Assembly: GCA_012520815.1 (NCBI GenBank) | Contig: JAAYNM010000083.1 | Location: forward strand, 1 to 64,000 | Length of the DNA: 64,000 bases | Direction of reading: 5' to 3' | DNA from: Clostridiales bacterium | GTDB taxonomy: Bacteria > Bacillota > Clostridia > Lachnospirales > Lachnospiraceae | Shown here: in pieces, positions 1 through 7,827 of the stretch | How positions within the stretch are numbered: position 1 is the first letter of the stretch | Layout of the letters: each line of letters opens with the position of its first letter | The notes under the pieces: model-generated | Database searches by the model: none | The model's input: the letters and a program-made list of their open reading frames with translations, nothing else | Told to the model about the DNA's origin: nothing | Position numbers and translations under genes: made by a program

Positions 1-1
1 A

Positions 2-970
2 GCAGAAGCAAAAGCAAAGGCTGAAGAAGAGGCAAGATTAAAGGCCGAAGAGGAAGCTAGGGCAAAGGCTGAAGAAGAAGCAAGACTTATAGCAGAGGCA
101 GAAGCCAGAGCAAAAGCTGAGGAAGAAAAGCGAAGAGCTACTGAAGTTGCCAAGGCAAAAGCATTAGAAGAAGCAAGAATTCTTGCCGAGGAAGAAGCTA
201 AGCGATTAGCTGAATCAAAGGCAGAGGTAAATATAAAACTTTCAGCCGAGGAAGAGGCTAGGAAAAAGATAATAGAGGAAGCTAAGCGACAAGCAGCAGC
301 TGAGGAAAGATCACTTGCAGAGGCTGAGGAGTCAAGAAGACGTGCCGAGGAAGAAGCAAGAATTGCAGCTGAGGAAGCAGCTAGGGCACATGCACAGGAG
401 ATTAATCCATCTTCTCAGGAAGAGAGAGAGACAAAATCTGATGAATCTATTAAGGCTGATAAGGAAGCCACAGCTAAACAGCAACTTTCAGTGTTTGCAG
501 CTACAGCCGCAATAAGTGACAAACCAAAAGAAGTACAAACTAATTCAGATAAACCTTTAACATTAGAAGAACAATTAATGATGTATAAGCAACTAAAATC
601 TCCAGAGATAGTTATAGAAGAGCCAGTTGTTGAAAAGGTTGAAGAAACGAAGATTCCAGAAACTGCTTTTGAAAGTACTTCACAAAATGAATCAGAGATT
701 GAAGAAGAAAAGGCTGAGACCCTAGAGGATAGATTAGCTAGAATCAGCAAAGAGCAAGCTCTAAATATACCAGCAGAGAAAACAGTAGAAAAAAAGGAAT
801 TAACATTAGAAGAGCAATTAGCTGCCTTTAAGGCAAATAATGCATCTAATGAAGACGAAGTCGAATATGCAGGTGCTAGTGAATTTAGAACTTTAGAAGA
901 TCAGCTTCGTTTCTTTGAAGAAGGTCAATCTACAAAGACTTCTATTTTCGGAAAAAAAAAAAGAAAGTAA
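2..970 (+). CDS. Charged Ala/Glu/Arg/Lys helical protein, 5' end outside window
   Basis: The frame is open at the left edge, so the start lies outside the window; 322 residues are visible. Residues 1 to about 135 are an almost unbroken Ala/Glu/Arg/Lys helix built from AEEEAR-like units, as in TolA-type or single-alpha-helix linkers. The rest is acidic and carries four spaced copies of a TLE(E/D)(Q/R)L motif, coded from 560, 719, 803 and 890. The last residues (GKKKRK) are basic and are read through an A11 run at 952-962 just before the stop. The next ORF continues in another frame with no visible ribosome binding site, so this may be the front part of one longer membrane protein. I do not recognise a family. 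The reading frame is certain; the function is unknown. Confidence 0.85.
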   Translation, partial: AEAKAKAEEEARLKAEEEARAKAEEEARLIAEAEARAKAEEEKRRATEVAKAKALEEARILAEEEAKRLAESKAEVNIKLSAEEEARKKIIEEAKRQAAAEERSLAEAEESRRRAEEEARIAAEEAARAHAQEINPSSQEERETKSDESIKADKEATAKQQLSVFAATAAISDKPKEVQTNSDKPLTLEEQLMMYKQLKSPEIVIEEPVVEKVEETKIPETAFESTSQNESEIEEEKAETLEDRLARISKEQALNIPAEKTVEKKELTLEEQLAAFKANNASNEDEVEYAGASEFRTLEDQLRFFEEGQSTKTSIFGKKKRK

Positions 971-989
971 AATAATAGATTTTAGTAAT

Positions 990-2183
990 ATGACAGAACT
1001 TGAGATGCTTGAATTAATTGCTGAGTATAAGGCAATTGAGATACAAGAATCCGAGGAACTGGTAGAAGATGAAGAGCTAGAAATTGAGATGGTGTTTTCA
1101 GATGAGGATGATGTAATGGAAGATAACACATACAATTCTAAAGAGGAAATCAACAATTCAGATTCATTAGAGAATGTTGCAGAGGAGTTTAACACCAAAG
1201 AGGTTCACCAAAAAGAACTTTTAGTAGAAGAAGATGTAAGCAGGATAAAAGATGATGTTGAGGGCGAACCTAATATCGAAGATGAAAAAGTAGATGAAGG
1301 CGAGCCTGAGACTAAAATCGAAGAAGAATCAGAATCAACTAACACTGAAGAAATTCAAAACAAGAAACCTGTAAAAGATATTTTTGATTATACATCATTT
1401 ACACCTTATAAGCCTAGCTATGATGACATAGAGTTAAATAACAATATGTTTACTATGGATTCAGATATGGGTATAAAGTATGAAATTAATTCTTCAAATG
1501 AAAAAATTGAAAAATATCAAATCAAAAAAAATAATAGCAAAGCAAGAATTAGTGCTGATGGACGTTATAAGATAGAAGATACTTATGTCATATCAAAGGG
1601 CAAGATAGAGATTCCATTTCTAAAAATAATAACTGCTCTGTTTTGTGCCATTGCATTGGGAATGTTTGTAACAGAATTTGTATATAATTATGAAAATGTT
1701 ATTTTCTTTAAGTATTTATGTGATTTATTATTTTGCTCAACGGCATTTTCAGCATTTATGACAGCAATATCTTCAAATAAAAATGTTACAACCTCACTTA
1801 AAGGTATTTCGATTTTTGTTATGCTAGGTATGGACTTCATATTTAATGGTGTAGCTGCGTATCAAGATGGTGTTTTTAAAATTCTTAAGCAGGAGCAACC
1901 TCATGATTTTGAATTTGGAATTTGTATTTTAGCAATGTATCTTTTCTTGTATGTATTCTATATACTATGTGGTGTAAAAGCTCTTGTAAGTAATAGAGCT
2001 ATAGTAACTAAAATAGCGGCAGCATTTGGTGTGATTTCTGTTGTATTTACTTCGTTAGTTATTTATTTTGAACAGCTTTCAGGAACATTGCAGGTATATT
2101 ATGACATAGTACCAGAGTATCTACCTATTATAATGCTTACTATTGGATTGTCATTATCGAATTTCTTAGATAAAGACAGATAG
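990..2183 (+). CDS. Acidic N-terminus plus multi-pass membrane domain, unknown function
   Basis: About 397 residues if started at ATG 990. The same frame is open back to TTG 915, across the A11 run. Residues 1-140 are very acidic and low in complexity. From about residue 210 to the end there are roughly six hydrophobic helices, giving a polytopic membrane domain with a charged cytoplasmic front. No Shine-Dalgarno sequence precedes 990 (the upstream bases read aaataatagattttagtaat), which is unusual here, where nearly every gene has one. Right after the A11 run the protein reads LEMLELIAEYKA, which resembles the LTLEEQLAAFKA repeat of the upstream ORF. I infer that both ORFs are probably one gene, broken by an indel or joined by slippage. 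The family is not recognised. Confidence 0.7.
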   Translation: MTELEMLELIAEYKAIEIQESEELVEDEELEIEMVFSDEDDVMEDNTYNSKEEINNSDSLENVAEEFNTKEVHQKELLVEEDVSRIKDDVEGEPNIEDEKVDEGEPETKIEEESESTNTEEIQNKKPVKDIFDYTSFTPYKPSYDDIELNNNMFTMDSDMGIKYEINSSNEKIEKYQIKKNNSKARISADGRYKIEDTYVISKGKIEIPFLKIITALFCAIALGMFVTEFVYNYENVIFFKYLCDLLFCSTAFSAFMTAISSNKNVTTSLKGISIFVMLGMDFIFNGVAAYQDGVFKILKQEQPHDFEFGICILAMYLFLYVFYILCGVKALVSNRAIVTKIAAAFGVISVVFTSLVIYFEQLSGTLQVYYDIVPEYLPIIMLTIGLSLSNFLDKDR

Positions 2184-2237
2184 TATTATTATAAAACAAA
2201 ATTAAAAAGTACATATTTTACCAGATTAAAATTATTC

Positions 2238-2297
2238 CTCCTCCATATACTATGGTTGTAACAGTAAACAACACAAATAGTATTGGAGGAGTTTTTT
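2238..2297 (+). terminator. Long hairpin followed by T6, likely terminator
   Basis: The arms 2238-2253 (CTCCTCCATATACTAT) and 2277-2291 (ATAGTATTGGAGGAG) pair with one bulged base. An inner GTTGT/ACAAC pair (2255-2259, 2268-2272) closes the loop. T6 follows at 2292-2297. It sits 55 bases after the stop of the membrane protein gene, as expected of an intrinsic terminator. The 3' arm also happens to be a perfect Shine-Dalgarno sequence for a 31-codon ORF at 2298-2393. Confidence 0.7.
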
Positions 2298-2403
2298 ATG
2301 AGTAGTTCATCAAATAAGACAAACGTTCCAGAAGCTAAAAGTGCAACTAGTAAGTCTTTTAAAAGAATTGCCAGTGGCACTTTTTATATTTAATGAAAGT
2401 CAC

Positions 2404-3495
2404 TTATTTGAATTTTTTTAATACTTCTAAAATGTCAATACAATAGGGTTTTAGGACCTGACAATTTTCTAATATATCCTCTGTAAGTTCAAAATATGTT
2501 ATATCATCATTATAATCTAATTTAAAATATGGAGATATTATTTTACTATGTTGTGGCAGAAACCTCCCGGTTTTTTTACTGTAACAGTTTTGGGCTTTAG
2601 CCTTTGTGCGGAAATCCTTATCAACATAAAAGGCAACACTCTTATGTATTGAGCAATCTTCCTTTGGAAGATAATAATAATCCTTGTAGTTGGGGTAGAA
2701 ATATTTTAAGCCACCGGCATACATAGAAACTTTAAATTTTAGTTTGTTATTAAAAGCAGTAAAATAAAAGGTGCTGTTACCGTATGAAATACGCTTTGGC
2801 ATGGTATAATCACATATGCATTCTATAAAAACCTCACTACCTACATCCATTTTGTTAATGACTATATTACTCATTTTAAAGTGTCCATCAAACACGCTCT
2901 TGTAATTAAGGAGTGGAAGTATTTGAATAAGTCCACAAATATCTTCATAATTATGTAAAAGGAGCAAATCTTCTAATTTATGATCCTTGTTTTTAGCATA
3001 CTCCATAAATACGGATATAAGTTCACCGCCATTATATTTGTCATCTCTGTCAATGTCTAAAAAGGATTGAAGGGATTTCTGTTTTATATTTTCCAATTTG
3101 AAAATGTTCTTTATAGGAGCAATCTCTTTATATAAGTCTATGGATTTAAATGTAGAAAAACTATAATCCAGACTATACTTTGCACATTTTGATTCAATAT
3201 ATGGAATATCAAAGCCCTCACCATTAAAGTGGACTATTGTTGTGTATTGCTTTGCGAATTGGAAAAATTCATTAATAATAATAGATTCCTCTGATTTGTC
3301 CTCTATAAGCCATTGGTATGAGATAAATGAAGATGTTTTATTGTTATATGCAATGCAACCAATGAGATATAAATATGTGTGCTTTGATGAGAATCCTGTA
3401 GTCTCAATGTCAAAGAAAAGAGATTCGGATAAATCAGTCTTTAAATATACTGAACTATCAAGTTGTATATTTGTATTTTTTTCGATAAATTTCAT
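2404..3495 (-). CDS. RNase H-like (YprB-type) exonuclease domain protein
   Basis: 363 residues. It has the exonuclease signature of the DEDD/RNase H fold: motif I FFDIETTG (Asp29, Glu31), motif II HFNGEGFDIPYI near residue 90, and a late motif with HNYEDICGL near residue 183. This matches the Bacillus YprB / RNase_H_2 type, small proteins predicted to act as 3'-5' exonucleases on nucleic acid; the in vivo substrate is not known. The start is supported by GAGGAGG a few bases upstream of the ATG at 3495. It is transcribed alone, convergent with the membrane protein gene and divergent from rnfC. The C-terminal third has no recognised domain. Confidence 0.8.
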   Translation of the reverse strand: MKFIEKNTNIQLDSSVYLKTDLSESLFFDIETTGFSSKHTYLYLIGCIAYNNKTSSFISYQWLIEDKSEESIIINEFFQFAKQYTTIVHFNGEGFDIPYIESKCAKYSLDYSFSTFKSIDLYKEIAPIKNIFKLENIKQKSLQSFLDIDRDDKYNGGELISVFMEYAKNKDHKLEDLLLLHNYEDICGLIQILPLLNYKSVFDGHFKMSNIVINKMDVGSEVFIECICDYTMPKRISYGNSTFYFTAFNNKLKFKVSMYAGGLKYFYPNYKDYYYLPKEDCSIHKSVAFYVDKDFRTKAKAQNCYSKKTGRFLPQHSKIISPYFKLDYNDDITYFELTEDILENCQVLKPYCIDILEVLKKFK

Positions 3496-3551
3496 GGCAA
3501 ATCCTCCTCTATAAGTATATCAAAAGCTTGTCGAAAAAGATAATATTTTTA

Positions 3552-3580
3552 TTGTTAAATTCTTAAAGTTATATTATCAT
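3552..3580 (+). promoter_or_regulatory. Promoter of the rnf operon
   Basis: TTGTTA (3552-3557) and TATCAT (3575-3580) are separated by 17 bp, 56 bp upstream of rnfC. The -35 lies inside TTGTTAA-N4-TTAA (3552-3566), a partial match to the Rex operator consensus. An inverted repeat TTGTT-N6-AACAA follows at 3589-3604, just after the expected start point. Confidence 0.6.
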
Positions 3581-3636
3581 TAAATGAGTTGTTCATTTCA
3601 ACAAAAATCAATTAGAAATGATAAAGGAGCTAAAGT

Positions 3637-4956
3637 ATGTCCGTATTAACTTTTAAAGGCGGCGTTCATCCTGCAGATGGTAAAAAACTCACAAGAAACA
3701 AAGCAATTGATGAGTATTTACCTGAAAAGTGTGAATTCGCTATTCCATTAGGCCAGCATATTGGTGCACCTGCGACTGCATTGGTCGAGGTAGGTGAACG
3801 AGTTTTGGTCAATCAGAAAATTGGAGAGGCTAGTGGTTTTATTTCTGCTAATATTCACTCATCTGTTTCTGGTGTGGTAAAGGCTATTGCGCCAAGAAAA
3901 TTGGCAAATGGTAATAAGGTTATGTCAGTAATAATTGACAGTGATGGCGAGTATAAAACTATGCCAGAAATAATTGGAAATAAATATGAAGATTTAAGTC
4001 GTGAAGAGAAGTTGGAATTAATTAAAGAAGCTGGTGTTGTGGGAATGGGATGTGCTGGATTTCCAACACATGTTAAACTTTCACCAAAAAATCCAGATGA
4101 GATTGATTATGTCATCGTAAATGGTGCAGAATGTGAGCCATATCTTACATCGGATTATAGACGTATGATGGAGCATCCAGACATAATAGTTGAAGGATTA
4201 AAAATTGCACTCTCTTTGTTTAAAAATGCCAAGGGTATTATTGCAGTTGAAGATAATAAACTAGAAGCCATTGTAAAGCTTAAGAAAATGGTGGCAAAAG
4301 AAAATGATATTGAAGTAAAAACATTGTTTACAAAATATCCACAGGGTGGAGAACGTTCTTTGATTTTTGCTACAACAAAAAGAACATTAGATTCATCAAA
4401 ATTACCTGAAGATGTGGGCTGTATAGTTCATAATATTGATACAATCTATTCAATTTATAATGCCGTTATTCAAAGAAAACCATTAGTAAATAGGGTTGTT
4501 ACAATTACAGGTGATGCCATAAAATATCCTGGCAATTATTTAGTACCAATTGGTGTTGATATCGATAAATTAGTTAGAGATACAAGTGAATTTACCTGCG
4601 AGCCTGAAAAGATTATTTCAGGTGGACCTATGATGGGTATTTCAATTTATGATACTCATATTCCAGTTACAAAGTGTACATCAGCAATTCTTGCATTTAA
4701 AAAGGATGAAGTTAGCCATATAGAACCTTCAAATTGTATTAATTGTGGAAGATGTGTTAGTGTATGTCCCTCTAGAATTCTACCTTCTAGATTAGCGAAG
4801 GCATCAGATGTTTGTGATGAAGAGCAATTTTTAGAGCTTAGTGGGATGGAATGTGTGGAATGTGGTAGTTGTTCATATATTTGCCCGGCTAAGAGACAGA
4901 TTACACAATCAATAAAGACAATGAAGAAATCCATTCTTGCAAAAAGAAGAAAGTAA
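3637..4956 (+). CDS. rnfC: Rnf complex subunit C, NADH-binding iron-sulfur protein
   Basis: 439 residues; the peripheral subunit where NAD+/NADH meets the Rnf complex (ferredoxin:NAD+ oxidoreductase, ion translocating). The N-terminal part, GVHP then a lipoyl/barrel-like segment, is typical of RnfC. A Nqo1-like nucleotide-binding stretch follows around residues 130-150 (AGVVGMGCAGFPTH). Two [4Fe-4S] ferredoxin motifs lie near the C-terminus: CINCGRCVSVCP near residue 370 and CVECGSCSYICP near residue 405. AAAGGAG precedes the ATG. It is first in rnfCDGEAB and lacks the long Ala-rich C-terminal extension of enterobacterial RsxC, as is usual in Clostridia. Confidence 0.97.
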   Translation: MSVLTFKGGVHPADGKKLTRNKAIDEYLPEKCEFAIPLGQHIGAPATALVEVGERVLVNQKIGEASGFISANIHSSVSGVVKAIAPRKLANGNKVMSVIIDSDGEYKTMPEIIGNKYEDLSREEKLELIKEAGVVGMGCAGFPTHVKLSPKNPDEIDYVIVNGAECEPYLTSDYRRMMEHPDIIVEGLKIALSLFKNAKGIIAVEDNKLEAIVKLKKMVAKENDIEVKTLFTKYPQGGERSLIFATTKRTLDSSKLPEDVGCIVHNIDTIYSIYNAVIQRKPLVNRVVTITGDAIKYPGNYLVPIGVDIDKLVRDTSEFTCEPEKIISGGPMMGISIYDTHIPVTKCTSAILAFKKDEVSHIEPSNCINCGRCVSVCPSRILPSRLAKASDVCDEEQFLELSGMECVECGSCSYICPAKRQITQSIKTMKKSILAKRRK

Positions 4957-4966
4957 AGGAGCCTTT

Positions 4967-5914
4967 ATGAGCGAATTATTAAATGTATCTTCAAATCCTC
5001 ATGTTAGGGATAAGGAGAGTACATCTACAATTATGGCAGATGTTATTATAGCATTAATACCTGCATCAATATTTGGAATATATAATTTTGGTATTCATGC
5101 AGCTTATTTGATATTAGCAACAATATTATCCTGCGTTTTATCAGAATATCTATTTGAGAAGGTTACAAGACAGAAGAATACAATAAGGGATTTAAGTGCT
5201 GTTGTTACAGGATTACTTTTAGCACTTAATTTACCATCCGATTTACCAATTTGGATGGCTGTGATCGGTGGTATTTTTGCAATCATTATTGTGAAACAGT
5301 TATTTGGTGGTATTGGCCAAAATTTTATGAATCCAGCGCTTGCTGCGAGATGTTTCCTAGTTTTATCGTTTGGAAGTAGAATGACCGTCTTTACATATGA
5401 TGCTATTACAGGTGCCACGCCTCTTAAACTCCTTAGAGAAACAGGTGAGGGAGACTTAATTCATATGTTTTTAGGTATAACAGCTGGTACGATTGGAGAA
5501 ACATCTGTTATAGCGTTGCTTGTAGGTGCTATATATTTGTTGGCTAAAAAGATTATTGATTTTAGAATTCCATTTACATATATTGCAGTATTTGCAGTAT
5601 TCATATTGATATTTGGTGATAAACCATTTGATTTAGAATATTTAGCTGCTCACCTTTGTGGAGGTGGCCTAATGCTGGGTGCCTTCTTCATGGCCACAGA
5701 TTATGTAACAGCACCAATTACACCAAGAGGAAAGATAGTATTTGGCGTTTGTTTAGGTTTGTTAACTGGTGTATTTAGAATATATGGACCGAATACAGAG
5801 GGCGTTTCCTTCGCAATTATTTTCTGTAATTTATTAGTACCACTTATAGAAAAAATAACAATACCCAAACCATTTGGTGGGAAAAAGAAAAGTAGACACA
5901 AGGAGGCATTATAA
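4967..5914 (+). CDS. rnfD: Rnf complex subunit D, membrane flavoprotein
   Basis: 315 residues from ATG 4967, which has AAAGGAG seven bases upstream; the frame extends further upstream into rnfC but without a start signal. It is a polytopic membrane protein of the NqrB/RnfD family. The segment DAITGATPL around residues 143-151 contains the Thr to which FMN is attached through a phosphoester bond in this family. It passes electrons between the soluble flavoprotein parts and the membrane and is thought to be part of the ion path. It begins 10 bases after rnfC and overlaps rnfG by one base (TAATG). Confidence 0.96.
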   Translation: MSELLNVSSNPHVRDKESTSTIMADVIIALIPASIFGIYNFGIHAAYLILATILSCVLSEYLFEKVTRQKNTIRDLSAVVTGLLLALNLPSDLPIWMAVIGGIFAIIIVKQLFGGIGQNFMNPALAARCFLVLSFGSRMTVFTYDAITGATPLKLLRETGEGDLIHMFLGITAGTIGETSVIALLVGAIYLLAKKIIDFRIPFTYIAVFAVFILIFGDKPFDLEYLAAHLCGGGLMLGAFFMATDYVTAPITPRGKIVFGVCLGLLTGVFRIYGPNTEGVSFAIIFCNLLVPLIEKITIPKPFGGKKKSRHKEAL

Positions 5915-6534
5915 TGAATGAAACACTTAAAAATGCTTTAATTCTTTGTGCTATTACACTAATAGCTGGGATTTTACTAGGTGGAGTGTATGAAATGACA
6001 AAAGCTCCAAGAAGAGAACAGGAAATTAAGGCACAGAATAAGGCATATAACTATGTATTTGATAAGGCAGATAAATTCAATGAAGTTGATATGGAAGATT
6101 TATTAGAGAGTTTATCAGATGCACTTGGCAAAGAGGATATTACAAATAAAAATGTTCTCGTATCTAGTGTTGTGGAAGCTATTTCAGAGGATGAATTGTT
6201 GGGATATGTAATATCTGTTACCAATAAGGAAGGCTTTGGAGGAGATATTACATTTTCTGTAGGTATAGATTTAAAATACCAAGTGACAGGTGTATATATT
6301 TTATCTATGAGTGAAACAGCGGGTCTTGGTATGAATGCACAGAATCCCGAATTTTTAGATCAGTACAAAGTTTCAAACTCCGGTTTGTTTATTACAAATA
6401 AAGTTGATTCTGCAGAAGGTACAAACATTGATGCACTTACGGGAGCAACGATTACATCAAAAGCAATGACTAAGGGTGTAAATGCTGCAATTATTACAGC
6501 AAAAGTTATTGTAAGTGAAAGGGAGGTAGAATAA
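5914..6534 (+). CDS. rnfG: Rnf complex subunit G, FMN-binding protein
   Basis: 206 residues with one N-terminal membrane helix (residues 8-27) and an extracytoplasmic FMN-binding domain. The flavinylation motif TGATITS lies near residue 174; Thr is the expected attachment point for FMN placed by ApbE, a homologue of which is encoded at 12233-13261. The start overlaps the rnfD stop by one base and has AAGGAGG upstream. The last base is shared with the rnfE start (TAATG), so translational coupling through D-G-E is likely. Confidence 0.96.
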   Translation: MNETLKNALILCAITLIAGILLGGVYEMTKAPRREQEIKAQNKAYNYVFDKADKFNEVDMEDLLESLSDALGKEDITNKNVLVSSVVEAISEDELLGYVISVTNKEGFGGDITFSVGIDLKYQVTGVYILSMSETAGLGMNAQNPEFLDQYKVSNSGLFITNKVDSAEGTNIDALTGATITSKAMTKGVNAAIITAKVIVSEREVE

Positions 6535-7250
6535 TGAATACTTTATCTTCAGTTAAAGAACGCTTATTTAATGGTATAATAAAGGAAAATCCTACATTTG
6601 TTATGATGTTAGGAATGTGTCCTACATTGGCTGTAACAACTTCTTGCATTAATGGATTGGGAATGGGACTTACAAATACGGTTGTACTTGCAATGAGCAA
6701 TATAATTATTTCTTCATTGCGAAAAATTATTCCAGATAAAGTTCGAGTACCAGCATTTATCGTTATTGTTGCCAGCCTTGTAACAGTTGTTCAGTTTTTA
6801 TTACAGGCGTATATACCATCTTTAAATGACTCATTGGGAATATATATTCCGCTTATAGTTGTAAACTGTATTATTTTAGGTAGAGCAGAAAGTTATGCAT
6901 CTAAAAACCCCGTTATTCCTTCTTTATTTGATGGAATTGGTATGGGACTTGGGTTCACCGTAGGTTTAGGATTACTCGGCGCATTTAGAGAGATTATTGG
7001 CTATGGTACTATATTTGGCTATGATTTTTTGACTTTGATAAATAATCTTATTGATAAAATATCAAAATCGCCAAGTTTTAATATTGAACCTATTAGAATC
7101 ATTGGTTTGGCACCAGGAGCATTCTTTGTTTTGGCATTCCTTGTAGCCATTCAAAATAAAGTAAAGGCTTCAAAGGGAAAGAAGTCAAATGATATGGACA
7201 AATGTTCAGGTAGCTGCACAAGTTGTAAAGGAGGTTGTGTAGATGAGTAG
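6534..7250 (+). CDS. rnfE: Rnf complex subunit E, with Cys-rich tail
   Basis: 238 residues. Residues 1 to about 205 are the six-helix NqrD/RnfE membrane domain (GMCPTLAVTTSCINGLGMG near the start, with conserved membrane Cys). After the last helix, a hydrophilic tail ends in CSGSCTSCKGGC, four cysteines at 224, 228, 231 and 235 in the pattern C-x3-C-x2-C-x3-C. This tail is not part of the core family and could bind a metal or cluster on the cytoplasmic side; that is inference. GGGAGG precedes the ATG. It overlaps rnfA by eight bases. Confidence 0.96.
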   Translation: MNTLSSVKERLFNGIIKENPTFVMMLGMCPTLAVTTSCINGLGMGLTNTVVLAMSNIIISSLRKIIPDKVRVPAFIVIVASLVTVVQFLLQAYIPSLNDSLGIYIPLIVVNCIILGRAESYASKNPVIPSLFDGIGMGLGFTVGLGLLGAFREIIGYGTIFGYDFLTLINNLIDKISKSPSFNIEPIRIIGLAPGAFFVLAFLVAIQNKVKASKGKKSNDMDKCSGSCTSCKGGCVDE

Positions 7251-7818
7251 TTTATTGAAAATAGCTTTGGCCGCGGCCTTAGTAAACAATGTGGTTTTAA
7301 GCCAATTTTTAGGTCTCTGTCCTTTTTTAGGAGTATCTAAGAAGACAAAGACAGCAGCAGGTATGGGTATGGCTGTTATATTCGTAATTACCATATCATC
7401 AGCGCTTACATCTTTAGTATATAACTATATTCTTGCACCACTTGATGTTACATATTTAAATACTATAGTATTTATTTTATTAATAGCAGCATTAGTTCAA
7501 TTTGTTGAGATGGCACTTAAAAAATTCAGTCCAGCCCTCTATCAGGCACTTGGAGTATACTTGCCATTAATTACAACAAACTGTGCAGTACTTGGAATTG
7601 CACTTACAAACGTTCAAAAAGAGTATGGATTCCTTACGAGTATTGTTAACGGCTTATTTACAGCAATCGGATTTACTATAGCAATTGTTATTCTTGCTGG
7701 GATTCGTGAGAAGATGGAATACAACAATATTCCAAAGGCTTTTAAGGGAACACCAATTGTACTTATAACTGCAGGACTTATGGCAATAGCATTTAGCGGC
7801 TTTGCGGGGCTTTTATAG
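7243..7818 (+). CDS. rnfA: Rnf complex subunit A, membrane protein
   Basis: 191 residues, six membrane helices, the NqrE/RnfA family. It is the inverted-topology partner of RnfE; the pair carries a [2Fe-2S] cluster in the membrane core through conserved Cys (for example SQFLGLCPFLG near the N-terminus and TTNCAVLG in the middle). AAAGGAGG precedes the ATG inside the end of rnfE, and rnfB follows after nine bases. The length is typical for the family. Confidence 0.96.
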   Translation: MSSLLKIALAAALVNNVVLSQFLGLCPFLGVSKKTKTAAGMGMAVIFVITISSALTSLVYNYILAPLDVTYLNTIVFILLIAALVQFVEMALKKFSPALYQALGVYLPLITTNCAVLGIALTNVQKEYGFLTSIVNGLFTAIGFTIAIVILAGIREKMEYNNIPKAFKGTPIVLITAGLMAIAFSGFAGLL

Positions 7819-7827
7819 GAGGTTGAA

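Noticed and set aside
2..410. Repeated units at the left edge as a DNA repeat or CRISPR-like array
   Set aside because: Unit lengths and bases vary and the reading frame is kept; it is a protein-level repeat.
415..750. 111-codon minus-strand Ser-rich ORF inside the charged protein
   Set aside because: Mirror of a Glu-rich coding region, which often gives long Ser/Leu ORFs on the other strand.
2298..2393. 31-codon ORF after GGAGGAG and T6
   Set aside because: The ribosome binding site is part of a terminator hairpin, and the ORF is short with unremarkable content; not listed as a gene, only as a finding.
3589..3604. TTGTT-N6-AACAA as a full Rex operator
   Set aside because: The spacing is two bases shorter than the Rex consensus; kept only as part of a candidate regulatory region.
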